Source of the DNA: Siphonodentalium dalli
Lineage: Eukaryota; Mollusca; Scaphopoda; Gadilida; Siphonodentaliidae
Reading direction: 5' to 3'
DNA: 64,000 nucleotides
Assembly: GCA_032622095.1 (NCBI GenBank)
Contig: CP136065.1
Span: 209,908,151-209,972,150, forward strand
Below the pieces are notes generated by a model that saw only the letters and a program-made list of their open reading frames with translations, made no database searches and was not told where the DNA came from. Within the stretch, counting starts at the first letter, position 1, and every line of letters begins with the position of its first letter. Made by a program: the position numbers and the translations under genes. This document shows, one piece after another, positions 10,996 to 25,042 of this stretch.

Positions 10996-13760
10996 TCAAC
11001 TTAAAGAGGACTGTTCTAAAACGACACGCCAATCCAAACTGAATCACTGGTTAACTTAAAGAGGACTGTTCTAAAACGATACGCCAATACAAACTGAATC
11101 ACCAGTTAACTTAAAGAGGACTGTTCTAAAACGACACGCCAATCCAAACTGAATCACTGGTTAACTTAAAGAGGACTGTTCTATAACGACACGCCAATCC
11201 AAACTGAATCACCAGTTAACTTAAAGAGGACTGTTCAAAAACCATACGCCAATCCAAACTGAATCACCTGTTAATTTAAAGAGAACTGTTATAAAACGAT
11301 ACGCCTATCCAAACTGAATCACCGGTTAACTTAAAGAGGACTGTTCTAAAACGATACGCCAATCCAAACGGGATCACCGGTTAACTTAAAGAGGACTTAT
11401 AAAACGATACGCCAATCCAAACTGAATCACTGGTTAACATAAAGAGGACTGTTCTAAAACGATACGCCAATCCAAACTGAATCACCGGTTAACTTAAAGA
11501 GGACTGTTCTAAAACGATACTCCAAACCAAACTGAGTCACCGGTTAATTTAAAGAGGACTGTTCTAAAACGATACGCCAATCCAAACTGAATCACTGGTT
11601 AACATAAAGAGGACTGTTCTAAAACGACACGCCAATCCAAACTGAATCACTGGTTAACTTAAAGAGGACTGTTCTATAACGACACGCCAATCCAAACTGA
11701 ATCACCAGTTAACTTAAAGAGGACTGTTCTAAAACGATACGCCAATCCAAACTGAATCACCGGTTAATTTAAAGAGAACTGTTATAAAACGATACGCCTA
11801 TCCAAACTGAATCACCGGTTAACTTAAAGAGGACTGTTCTAAAACGATACGCCAATCCAAACGGGATCACCGGTTAACTTAAAGAGGACTTATAAAACGA
11901 TACGCCAATCCAAACTGAATCACTGGTTAACATAAAGAGGACTGTTCTAAAACGATACGCCAATCCAAACTGAATCACCGGTTAACTTAAAGAGGACTGT
12001 TCTAAAACGATACTCCAAACCAAACTGAGTCACCGGTTAATTTAAAGAGGACTGTTCTAAAACGATACGCCAATCCAAACTGAATCACCGGTTAACCTAA
12101 AGTGGACTGTTCTAAAACGATACACCAATCCAAACTGAATCACCGGTTAACTTAAAGAGGACTTATAAAACGATACGCCAATCCGATCTGAATCACCGGT
12201 TAACTTAAAGTGAAATGTTCTAAAACGATACGCCTATCCAAACTGAATCACCGGTTAACTTAAAGAGGACTGTTCTAAAACGATACCCCAATCCAAACTG
12301 AATCACCGGTTAACTTAAAGTGGACTGTTCTAAAACGATACGCCAATCCAAACTGAATCACCAGTTAACTTATAGAGGACTATTCTAAAACGATACGCCA
12401 ATCCAAACTGAATCACCGGTTAACTTAAAGAGGACTGTTCTAAAACGATACGCCTATCCAAACTGAATCACCGGTTAAATTATAGAGGACTATTCTAAAA
12501 CGATACGCCAATCCAAACTGAATCACCGGTTAACTTAAAGAGGACTTATAAACCGATACGCCAAAAAAGAGTACTTTTCTAAAACGATACACCAATCCAA
12601 ACTGAATCACCGGTTAACTTAAAGAGGACTTATAAAACGATACGCCAATCCGAACTGAATCACCGGTTAACCTAAAGTGGACTGTTCTAAAACGATACGC
12701 CAATCCAAACTGAATCACCGGTTAACTTATAGAGGACTATTCTAAAACGATACGCATATCCAAACTGAATCACCGGTTAACTTAAAGTGGACTGTTTTAA
12801 AACGATACGCCAATCCAAACTGAATCACCAGTTAACTTATAGAGGACTATTCTAAAACGATACGCCAATCCAAACTGAATCACCGGTTAACTTGAAGAGG
12901 ACTGTTCTAAAACGATACGCCTATCCAAACTGAATCACCGGTTAACTTAAAGAGGACTGTTCTAAAACGATACCCCAATCCAAACTGAATCACCGGTTAA
13001 CTTAAAGTGAAATGTTCTAAAACGATACGCCTTTCCAAACTGAATCACCGGTTAACTTAAAGAGGACTGTTCTAAAACGATACGCCAATCCAAACGGGAT
13101 CACCGGTTAACTTAAAGAGGACTTATAAAACGATACGCCAATCTAAACTGAATCACCGGTTAACTTATAGAGGACTGTTCTAAAACGATACGCCAATCCA
13201 AACTGAATCACTGGTTAACTTAAAGAGGACTCTTCTAAAACGATACGCCAATCCAAACTGAATCACCAGTTAACTTAAAGAGGACTGTTCTAAAACGACA
13301 CGCCAATCCAAACTGGATCACCAGTTAACTTAAAGAGGACTGTTCAAAAACGATACACCAATCCAAACTGAATCACCGGTTAATTTAAAGAGAACTGTTA
13401 TAAACGATACGCCTATCCAAACTGAATCACCGGTTAACTTTAAGAGGACTGTTCTAAAACGATACGCCAATCCAAACGGGATCACCGGTTAACATAAAGA
13501 GGACTGTTCTAAAACGATACGCCAATCCAAACTGAATCACCGGTTAACTTAAAGAGGACTGTTCTAAAACGATACTCCAAACCAAACTGAGTCACCGGTT
13601 GATTTAAAGAGGACTGTTTCAAAACGATACGCCAATCCAAACTGAATCACTGGTTAACTTAAAGAGGACTTATAAAACGATAAGCCAATCCAAACTGAAT
13701 CACCGGTTAACTTAAAGAGGACTTATAAACCGATACGCCAAAAAAGAGTACTTTTCTAAA

Positions 13761-13869
13761 ATGCTCGTAGAAATGAAGTTCGGATATTTATCGACCTATT
13801 TCGATACTGAGAAAAATTCAAAAGCGAATAGTATTATGTGTATGTTGGGGCGCAAACCGCCATGTGGCT
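13761..13869 (+). repeat. array-internal 109-bp spacer, copy 5
   Basis: Lies exactly 2874 bp after copy 4, with the same surroundings. It carries a private change (GTATGTTGGGG in place of GTATTTTGGGG) and the GGCTTC ending. Confidence 0.95.
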
Positions 13870-16059
13870 TCAACTTAAAGAGGACTGTTCTAAAACGACA
13901 CGCCAATCCAAACTGAATCACTGGTTAACTTAAAGAGGACTGTTCTAAAACGATACGCCAATCCAAACTGAATCACCAGTTAACTTAAAGAGGACTGTTC
14001 TAAAACGACACGCCAATCCAAACTGAATCACTGGTTAACTTAAAGAGGACTGTTCTATAACGACACGCCAATCCAAACTGAATCACCAGTTAACTTAAAG
14101 AGGACTGTTCAAAAACCATACGCCAATCCAAACTGAATCACCTGTTAATTTAAAGAGAACTGTTATAAAACGATACGCCTATCCAAACTGAATCACCGGT
14201 TAACTTAAAGAGGACTGTTCTAAAACGATACGCCAATCCAAACGGGATCACCGGTTAACTTAAAGAGGACTTATAAAACGATACGCCAATCCAAACTGAA
14301 TCACTGGTTAACATAAAGAGGACTGTTCTAAAACGATACGCCAATCCAAACTGAATCACCGGTTAACTTAAAGAGGACTGTTCTAAAACGATACTCCAAA
14401 CCAAACTGAGTCACCGGTTAATTTAAAGAGGACTGTTCTAAAACGATACGCCAATCCAAACTGAATCACTGGTTAACATAAAGAGGACTGTTCTAAAACG
14501 ACACGCCAATCCAAACTGAATCACTGGTTAACTTAAAGAGGACTGTTCTATAACGACACGCCAATCCAAACTGAATCACCAGTTAACTTAAAGAGGACTG
14601 TTCTAAAACGATACGCCAATCCAAACTGAATCACCGGTTAATTTAAAGAGAACTGTTATAAAACGATACGCCTATCCAAACTGAATCACCGGTTAACTTA
14701 AAGAGGACTGTTCTAAAACGATACGCCAATCCAAACGGGATCACCGGTTAACTTAAAGAGGACTTATAAAACGATACGCCAATCCAAACTGAATCACTGG
14801 TTAACATAAAGAGGACTGTTCTAAAACGATACGCCAATCCAAACTGAATCACCGGTTAACTTAAAGAGGACTGTTCTAAAACGATACTCCAAACCAAACT
14901 GAGTCACCGGTTAATTTAAAGAGGACTGTTCTAAAACGATACGCCAATCCAAACTGAATCACCGGTTAACCTAAAGTGGACTGTTCTAAAACGATACGCC
15001 AATCCAAACTGAATCACCGGTTAACTTATAGAGGACTATTCTAAAACGATACGCATATCCAAACTGAATCACCGGTTAACTTAAAGTGGACTGTTTTAAA
15101 ACGATACGCCAATCCAAACTGAATCACCAGTTAACTTATAGAGGACTATTCTAAAACGATACGCCAATCCAAACTGAATCACCGGTTAACTTAAAGAGGA
15201 CTGTTCTAAAACGATACGCCTATCCAAACTGAATCACCGGTTAACTTAAAGAGGACTGTTCTAAAACGATACCCCAATCCAAACTGAATCACCGGTTAAC
15301 TTAAAGTGAAATGTTCTAAAACGATACGCCTTTCCAAACTGAATCACCGGTTAACTTAAAGAGGACTGTTCTAAAACGATACGCCAATCCAAACGGGATC
15401 ACCGGTTAACTTAAAGAGGACTTATAAAACGATACGCCAATCTAAACTGAATCACCGGTTAACTTATAGAGGACTGTTCTAAAACGATACGCCAATCCAA
15501 ACTGAATCACTGGTTAACTTAAAGAGGACTCTTCTAAAACGATACGCCAATCCAAACTGAATCACCAGTTAACTTAAAGAGGACTGTTCTAAAACGACAC
15601 GCCAATCCAAACTGGATCACCAGTTAACTTAAAGAGGACTGTTCAAAAACGATACACCAATCCAAACTGAATCACCGGTTAATTTAAAGAGAACTGTTAT
15701 AAACGATACGCCTATCCAAACTGAATCACCGGTTAACTTTAAGAGGACTGTTCTAAAACGATACGCCAATCCAAACGGGATCACCGGTTAACATAAAGAG
15801 GACTGTTCTAAAACGATACGCCAATCCAAACTGAATCACCGGTTAACTTAAAGAGGACTGTTCTAAAACGATACTCCAAACCAAACTGAGTCACCGGTTG
15901 ATTTAAAGAGGACTGTTTCAAAACGATACGCCAATCCAAACTGAATCACTGGTTAACTTAAAGAGGACTTATAAAACGATAAGCCAATCCAAACTGAATC
16001 ACCGGTTAACTTAAAGAGGACTTATAAACCGATACGCCAAAAAAGAGTACTTTTCTAAA

Positions 16060-16168
16060 ATGCTCGTAGAAATGAAGTTCGGATATTTATCGACCTATTT
16101 CGATACTGAGAAAAATTCAAAAGCAAATAGTATTATGTGTATTTTGGGGCGCAAACCGCCATGTGGCT
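16060..16168 (+). repeat. array-internal 109-bp spacer, copy 6
   Basis: Lies 2299 bp after copy 5. It carries a private change (AAAAGCAAATAG instead of AAAAGCGAATAG) and the GGCTTC ending. Confidence 0.95.
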
Positions 16169-19100
16169 TCAACTTAAAGAGGACTGTTCTAAAACGACAC
16201 GCCAATCCAAACTGAATCACTGGTTAACTTAAAGAGGACTGTTCTAAAACGATACGCCAATCCAAACTGAATCACCAGTTAACTTAAAGAGGACTGTTCT
16301 AAAACGACACGCCAATCCAAACTGAATCACTGGTTAACTTAAAGAGGACTGTTCTATAACGACACGCCAATCCAAACTGAATCACCAGTTAACTTAAAGA
16401 GGACTGTTCAAAAACCATACGCCAATCCAAACTGAATCACCTGTTAATTTAAAGAGAACTGTTATAAAACGATACGCCTATCCAAACTGAATCACCGGTT
16501 AACTTAAAGAGGACTGTTCTAAAACGATACGCCAATCCAAACGGGATCACCGGTTAACTTAAAGAGGACTTATAAAACGATACGCCAATCCAAACTGAAT
16601 CACTGGTTAACATAAAGAGGACTGTTCTAAAACGATACGCCAATCCAAACTGAATCACCGGTTAACTTAAAGAGGACTGTTCTAAAACGATACTCCAAAC
16701 CAAACTGAGTCACCGGTTAATTTAAAGAGGACTGTTCTAAAACGATACGCCAATCCAAACTGAATCACTGGTTAACATAAAGAGGACTGTTCTAAAACGA
16801 CACGCCAATCCAAACTGAATCACTGGTTAACTTAAAGAGGACTGTTCTATAACGACACGCCAATCCAAACTGAATCACCAGTTAACTTAAAGAGGACTGT
16901 TCTAAAACGATACGCCAATCCAAACTGAATCACCGGTTAATTTAAAGAGAACTGTTATAAAACGATACGCCTATCCAAACTGAATCACCGGTTAACTTAA
17001 AGAGGACTGTTCTAAAACGATACGCCAATCCAAACGGGATCACCGGTTAACTTAAAGAGGACTTATAAAACGATACGCCAATCCAAACTGAATCACTGGT
17101 TAATATAAAGAGGACTGTTCTATAACGACACGCCAATCCAAACTGAATCACCAGTTAACTTAAAGAGGACTGTTCTAAAACGATACGCCAATCCAAACTG
17201 AATCACCGGTTAATTTAAAGAGAACTGTTATAAAACGATACGCCTATCCAAACTGAATCACCGGTTAACTTAAAGAGGACTGTTCTAAAACGATACGCCA
17301 ATCCAAACGGGATCACCGGTTAACTTAAAGAGGACTTATAAAACGATACGCCAATCCAAACTGAATCACTGGTTAACATAAAGAGGACTGTTCTAAAACG
17401 ATACGCCAATCCAAACTGAATCACTGGTTAACATAAAGAGGACTGTTCTAAAACGACACGCCAATCCAAACTGAATCACTGGTTAACTTAAAGAGGACTG
17501 TTCTAAAACGATACGCCAATCCAAACTGAATCACCAGTTAACTTAAAGAGGACTGTTCTAAAACGACACACCAATCCAAACTGAATCACCGGTTAATTTA
17601 AAGAGAACTGTTATAAAACGATACGCCTATCCAAACTGAATCACCGGTTAACTTAAAGAGGACTGTTCTAAAACGATACGCCAATCCAAACGGGATCACC
17701 GGTTAACTTAAAGAGGACTTATAAAACGATACTCCAATCCAAACTGAATCACTGGTTAACATAAATAGGACTGTTCTAAAACGATACGCCAATCCAAACT
17801 GAATCACCGGTTAACTTAAAGAGGACTGTTCTAAAACGATACTCCAAACCAAACTGAGTCACCGGTTAATTTAAAGAGGACTGTTCAAAAACGATACGCC
17901 AATCCAAACTGAATCACTGGTTAACTTAAAGAGGACTTATAAAACGATACGCCAATCCAAACGGAATCACCGGTTAACTTAAAGAGGACTTATAAACCGA
18001 TACGCCAAAAAAGAGTACTTTTCTAAAACGATACGCCAATCCAAACTGAATCACCGGTTAACTTAAAGAGGACTGTTCTAAAACAATACGCCTATCCAAA
18101 CTGAATCACCGGTTAACCTAAAGTGGACTGTTCTAAAACGATACGCCAATCCAAACTGAATCACCTGTTAACTTAAAGAGGACTTATAAAACGATACGCC
18201 AATCCGAACTGAATCACCGGTTAACCTAAAGTGGGCTGTTCTAAAACGATACGCCAATCCAATCTGAATCACCGGTTAACTTATAGAGGACTATTCTAAA
18301 ACGATACGTCTATCCAAACTGAATCACCGGTTAACTTAAAGTGGACTGTTCTAAAACGATACGCCAATCCAAACTGAATCACCAGTTGACTTATAGAGGA
18401 CTATTCTAAAACGATACGCCAATCCAAAATGAATCACCGGTTAACTTAAAGAGGACTGTTCTAAAACGATACGCCTATCCAAACTGAATCACCGGTTAAC
18501 TTAAAGAGGACTGTTCTAAAACGATACGCCTATCCAAACTGAATCACCGGTTAACTTAAAGAGGACTGTTCTAAAACGATACGCCAATCCAAACGGGATC
18601 ACCGGTTAACTTAAAGAGGACTTATAAAACGATACGCCAATCTAAATTGAATCACCGGTTAACTTATAGAGGACTGTTCTAAAACGATACGCCAATCCAA
18701 ACTGAATCACCGGTTAACTTAAAGAGGACTCTTCTAAAACGATACGCCAATCCAAACTGAATCACCAGTTAACTTAAAGAGGACTGTTCTAAAACGACAC
18801 GCCAATCCAAACTGAATCACCAGTTAACTTAAAGAGGACTGTTCAAAAACGATACACCAATCCAAACTGAATCACCGGTTAATTTAAAGAGAACTGTTAA
18901 AAAACGATACGCCTATCCAAACTGAATCACCGGTTAACTTAAAGAGAACTGTTCTAAAACGATACTCCAAACCAAACTGAGTCACCGGTTGATTTAAAGA
19001 GGACTGTTCTAAAACGATACGCCAATCCAAACTGAATCACTGGTTAACTTAAAGAGGACTTATAAAACGATACTCCAATCCAAACTGAATCACCGGTTAA

Positions 19101-21535
19101 CTTAAAGAGGACTTATAAACCGATACGCCAAAAAAGAGTACTTTTCTAAAACGATACGCCAATCCAAACTGAATCACCGGTTAACTTAAAGAGGACTGTT
19201 CTAAAACGATACGCCTATCCAAACTGAATCACCGGTTAACTTAAAGAGGACTGTTCTAAACCGATACTCCAAACCAAACTGAGTCACCGGTTAATTTAAA
19301 GAGGACTGTTCTAAAACGATACGCCAATCCAAACTGAATCACCGGTTAACATAAAGAGGACTTATAAAACGATACGCCAATCCGAACTGAATCACCGGTT
19401 AACCTAAAGTGGACTGTTCTAAAACGATACGCCAATCCAAACTGAATCACCGGTTAACTTATAGAGGACTATTCTAAAACGATACGCCTATCCAAACTGA
19501 ATCACCGGTTAACTTAAAGTGGACTGTTCTAAAACGATACGCCAATCCAAATTGAATCACCAGTTAACTTATAGAGGACTATTCTAAAACGATACGCCAA
19601 TCCAAACTGAATCACCGGTTAATTTAAAGAGAACTGTTATAAAACGATACGCCTATCCAAACTGAATCACCGGTTAACTTAAAGAGGACTGATCTAAAAC
19701 GATACGCCAATCCAAACTGAATCACCGGTTAACTTATATAGGACTATTCTAAAACGATACGCCTATCCAAACTGAATCACCGGTTAACTTATAGAGGACT
19801 ATTCTAAAACGATACGCCAATCCAAACTGAATCACCGGTTAACTTAAAGAGGACTTATAAACCGATACGCCAAAAAAGAGTACTTTTCTAAAACGATACA
19901 CCAATCCAAACTGAATCACCGGTTAACTTAAAGAGGACTTATAAAACGATACGCCAATCCGATCTGAATCACCGGTTAACTTAAAGTGAAATGTTCTAAA
20001 ACGATACGCCTATCCAAACTGAATCACCGGTTAACTTAAAGAGGACTGTTCTAAAACGATACCCCAATCCAAACTGAATCACCGGTTAACTTAAAGTGGA
20101 CTGTTCTAAAACGATACGCCAATCCAAACTGAATCACCAGTTAACTTATAGAGGACTATTCTAAAACGATACGCCAATCCAAACTGAATCACCGGTTAAC
20201 TTAAAGAGGACTGTTCTAAAACGATACGCCTATCCAAACTGAATCACCGGTTAACTTATAGAGGACTATTCTAAAACGATACGCCAATCCAAACTGAATC
20301 ACCGGTTAACTTAAAGAGGACTTATAAACCGATACGCCAAAAAAGAGTACTTTTCTAAAACGATACACCAATCCAAACTGAATCACCGGTTAACTTAAAG
20401 AGGACTTATAAAACGATACGCCAATCCGAACTGAATCACCGGTTAACCTAAAGTGGACTGTTCTAAAACGATACGCCAATCCAAACTGAATCACCGGTTA
20501 ACTTATAGAGGACTATTCTAAAACGATACGCATATCCAAACTGAATCACCGGTTAACTTAAAGTGGACTGTTTTAAAACGATACGCCAATCCAAACTGAA
20601 TCACCAGTTAACTTATAGAGGACTATTCTAAAACGATACGCCAATCCAAACTGAATCACCGGTTAACTTAAAGAGGACTGTTCTAAAACGATACGCCTAT
20701 CCAAACTGAATCACCGGTTAACTTAAAGAGGACTGTTCTAAAACGATACCCCAATCCAAACTGAATCACCGGTTAACTTAAAGTGAAATGTTCTAAAACG
20801 ATACGCCTTTCCAAACTGAATCACCGGTTAACTTAAAGAGGACTGTTCTAAAACGATACGCCAATCCAAACGGGATCACCGGTTAACTTAAAGAGGACTT
20901 ATAAAACGATACGCCAATCTAAACTGAATCACCGGTTAACTTATAGAGGACTGTTCTAAAACGATACGCCAATCCAAACTGAATCACTGGTTAACTTAAA
21001 GAGGACTCTTCTAAAACGATACGCCAATCCAAACTGAATCACCAGTTAACTTAAAGAGGACTGTTCTAAAACGACACGCCAATCCAAACTGGATCACCAG
21101 TTAACTTAAAGAGGACTGTTCAAAACGATACACCAATCCAAACTGAATCACCGGTTAATTTAAAGAGAACTGTTATAAACGATACGCCTATCCAAACTGA
21201 ATCACCGGTTAACTTTAAGAGGACTGTTCTAAAACGATACGCCAATCCAAACGGGATCACCGGTTAACATAAAGAGGACTGTTCTAAAACGATACGCCAA
21301 TCCAAACTGAATCACCGGTTAACTTAAAGAGGACTGTTCTAAAACGATACTCCAAACCAAACTGAGTCACCGGTTGATTTAAAGAGGACTGTTTCATAAC
21401 GATACGCCAATCCAAACTGAATCACTGGTTAACTTAAAGAGGACTTATAAAACGATAAGCCAATCCAAACTGAATCACCGGTTAACTTAAAGAGGACTTA
21501 TAAACCGATACGCCAAAAAAGAGTACTTTTCTAAA

Positions 21536-21644
21536 ATGCTCGTAGAAATGAAGTTCGGATATTTATCGACCTATTTCGATACTGAGAAAAATTCAAAAGC
21601 GAATAGTATTATGTGTATTTTGGGGCGCAAACCGCCATGTGGCT
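21536..21644 (+). repeat. array-internal 109-bp spacer, copy 7
   Basis: The last internal copy, with the GGCTTC ending and the same left junction. No spacer occurs in the remaining 25.5 kb of the array. Confidence 0.95.
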
Positions 21645-24600
21645 TCAACTTAAAGAGGACTGTTCTAAAACGACACGCCAATCCAAACTGAATCACTGGT
21701 TAACTTAAAGAGGACTTTCTAAAACGATACGCCAATCCAAACTGAATCACCAGTTAACTTAAAGAGGACTGTTCTAAAACGACACGCCAATCCAAACTGA
21801 ATCACTGGTTAACTTAAAGAGGACTGTTCTATAACGACACGCCAATCCAAACTGAATCACCAGTTAACTTAAAGAGGACTGTTCAAAAACCATACGCCAA
21901 TCCAAACTGAATCACCTGTTAATTTAAAGAGAACTGTTATAAAACGATACGCCTATCCAAACTGAATCACCGGTTAACTTAAAGAGGACTGTTCTAAAAC
22001 GATACGCCAATCCTAACGGGATCACCGGTTAACTTAAAGAGGACTTATAAAACGATACGCCAATCCAAACTGAATCACTGGTTAACATAAAGAGGACTGT
22101 TCTAAAACGATACGCCAATCCAAACTGAATCACCGGTTAACTTAAAGAGGACTGTTCTAAAACGATACTCCAAACCAAACTGAGTCACCGGTTAATTTAA
22201 AGAGGACTGTTCTAAAACGATACGCCAATCCAAACTGAATCACTGGTTAACATAAAGAGGACTGTTCTAAAACGACACGCCAATCCAAACTGAATCACTG
22301 GTTAACTTAAAGAGGACTGTTCTATAACGACACGCCAATCCAAACTGAATCACCAGTTAACTTAAAGAGGACTGTTCTAAAACGATACGCCAATCCAAAC
22401 TGAATCACCGGTTAATTTAAAGAGAACTGTTATAAAACGATACGCCTATCCAAACTGAATCACCGGTTAACTTAAAGAGGACTGTTCTAAAACGATACGC
22501 CAATCCAAACGGGATCACCGGTTAACTTAAAGAGGACTTATAAAACGATACGCCAATCCAAACTGAATCACTGGTTAACATAAAGAGGACTGTTCTAAAA
22601 CGATACGCCAATCCAAACTGAATCACCGGTTAACTTAAAGAGGACTGTTCTAAAACGATACTCCAAACCAAACTGAGTCCCCGGTTAATTTAAAGAGGAC
22701 TGTTCTAAAACGATACGCCAATCCAAACTGAATCACTGGTTAACATAAAGAGGACTGTTCTAAAACGACACGCCAATCCAAACTGAATCACTGGTTAACT
22801 TAAAGAGGACTGTTCTAAAACGATACGCCAATCCAAACTGAATCACCAGTTAACTTAAAGAGGACTGTTCTAAAACGACACACCAATCCAAACTGAATCA
22901 CCGGTTAATTTAAAGAGAACTGTTATAAAACGATACGCCTATCCAAACTGAATCACCGGTTAACTTAAAGAGGACTGTTCTAAAACGATACGCCAATCCA
23001 AACGGGATCACCGGTTAACTTAAAGAGGACTTATAAAACGATACTCCAATCCAAACTGAATCACTGGTTAACATAAATAGGACTGTTCTAAAACGATACG
23101 CCAATCCAAACTGAATCACCGGTTAACTTAAAGAGGACTGTTCTAAAACGATACTCCAAACCAAACTGAGTCACCGGTTAATTTAAAGAGGACTGTTCAA
23201 AAACGATACGCCAATCCAAACTGAATCACTGGTTAACTTAAAGAGGACTTATAAAACGATACGCCAATCCAAACGGAATCACCGGTTAACTTAAAGAGGA
23301 CTTATAAACCGATACGCCAAAAAAGAGTACTTTTAACTTAAAGAGGACTTATAAAACGATACGCCAATCCGAACTGAATCACCGGTTAACCTAAAGTGGG
23401 CTGTTCTAAAACGATACGCCAATCCAATCTGAATCACCGGTTAACTTATAGAGGACTATTCTAAAACGATACGTCTATCCAAACTGAATCACCGGTTAAC
23501 TTAAAGTGGACTGTTCTAAAACGATACGCCAATCCAAACTGAATCACCAGTTAACTTATAGAGGACTATTCTAAAACGATACGCCAATCCAAACTGAATC
23601 ACCGGTTAACTTAAAGAGGACTGTTCTAAAACGATACGCCTATCCAAACTGAATCACCGGTTAACTTAAAGAGGACTGTTCTAAAACGATACCCCAATCA
23701 AAACTGAATCACCGGTTAACTTAAAGTGAAATGTTCTAAAACGATACGCCTATCCAAACTGAATCACCGGTTAACTTAAAGAGGACTGTTCTAAAACGAT
23801 ACGCCAATCCAAACGGGATCACCGGTTAACTTAAAGAGGACTTATAAAACGATACGCCAATCTAAATTGAATCACCGGTTAACTTATAGAGGACTGTTCT
23901 AAAACGATACGCCAATCCAAACTGAATCACCGGTTAACTTAAAGAGGACTCTTCTAAAACGATACGCCAATCCAAACTGAATCACCAGTTAACTTAAAGA
24001 GGACTGTTCTAAAACGACACGCCAATCCAAACTGAATCACCGGTTAACTTAAAGAGGACTGTTCTAAAACGATACTCCAAACCAAACTGAGTCACCGGTT
24101 GATTTAAAGAGGACTGTTCTAAAACGATACGCCAATCCAAACTGAATCACCGGTTAACTTAAAGAGGACTGTTCTAAAACGATACCCCAATCAAAACTGA
24201 ATCACCAGTTAACTTAAAGTGAAATGTTCTAAAACGATACGCCTATCCAAACTGAATCACCGGTTAACTTAAAGAGGACTGTTCTAAAACGATACGCCTA
24301 TCCAAACTGAATCACCGGTTAACTTAAAGAGGACTTATTAAACGATACGCCTATCCAAACTGAATCACCGGTTAACTTAAAGAGGACTTATAAAACGATA
24401 CGCCAATCTAAACTGAATCACCGGTTAACTTAAAGAGGACTGTTCTAAAACGATACGCCAATCCAACCTGAATCACCGGTTAACTTATAGAGGACTGTTC
24501 TAAAATGATACGCCAATCCAAACTGAATCTACGGTTAACTTAAAGAGGACTTATAAAACGATACGCCAATCTAAATTGAATCACCGGTTAACTTATAGAG

Positions 24601-25042
24601 GACTGTTCTAAAACGATACGCCAATCCAAACTGAATCACCGGTTAACTTAAAGAGGACTCTTCTAAAACGATACGCCAATCCAAACTGAATCACCAGTTA
24701 ACTTAAAGAGGACTGTTCTAAAACGACACGCCAATCCAAACTGAATCACCAGTTAACTTAAAGAGGACTGTTCAAAAACGATACACCAATCCAAACTGAA
24801 TCACCGGTTAATTTAAAGAGAACTGTTATAAAACGATACGCCTATCCAAACTGAATCACCGGTTAACTTAAAGAGAACTGTTCTAAAACGATACTCCAAA
24901 CCAAACTGAGTCACCGGTTGATTTAAAGAGGACTGTTCTAAAACGATACGCCAATCCAAACTGAATCACTGGTTAACTTAAAGAGGACTTATAAAACGAT
25001 ACTCCAATCCAAACTGAATCACCGGTTAACTTAAAGAGGACT

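Larger units (their letters stand above)
10887..16059 (+). repeat. two adjacent higher-order repeat blocks (2874 and 2299 bp)
   Basis: Offsets measured with two independent landmarks agree: the 109-bp spacer (10887, 13761, 16060) and the variant CCGGTTGATTTAAAG (10721, 13595, 15894) both give 2874 then 2299 bp. The monomers between follow the same order of variants, nearly base for base. The second block lacks about 575 bp, roughly ten monomers, present in the first (diverging after about 12100). Unequal exchange is the likely cause. Confidence 0.85.
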
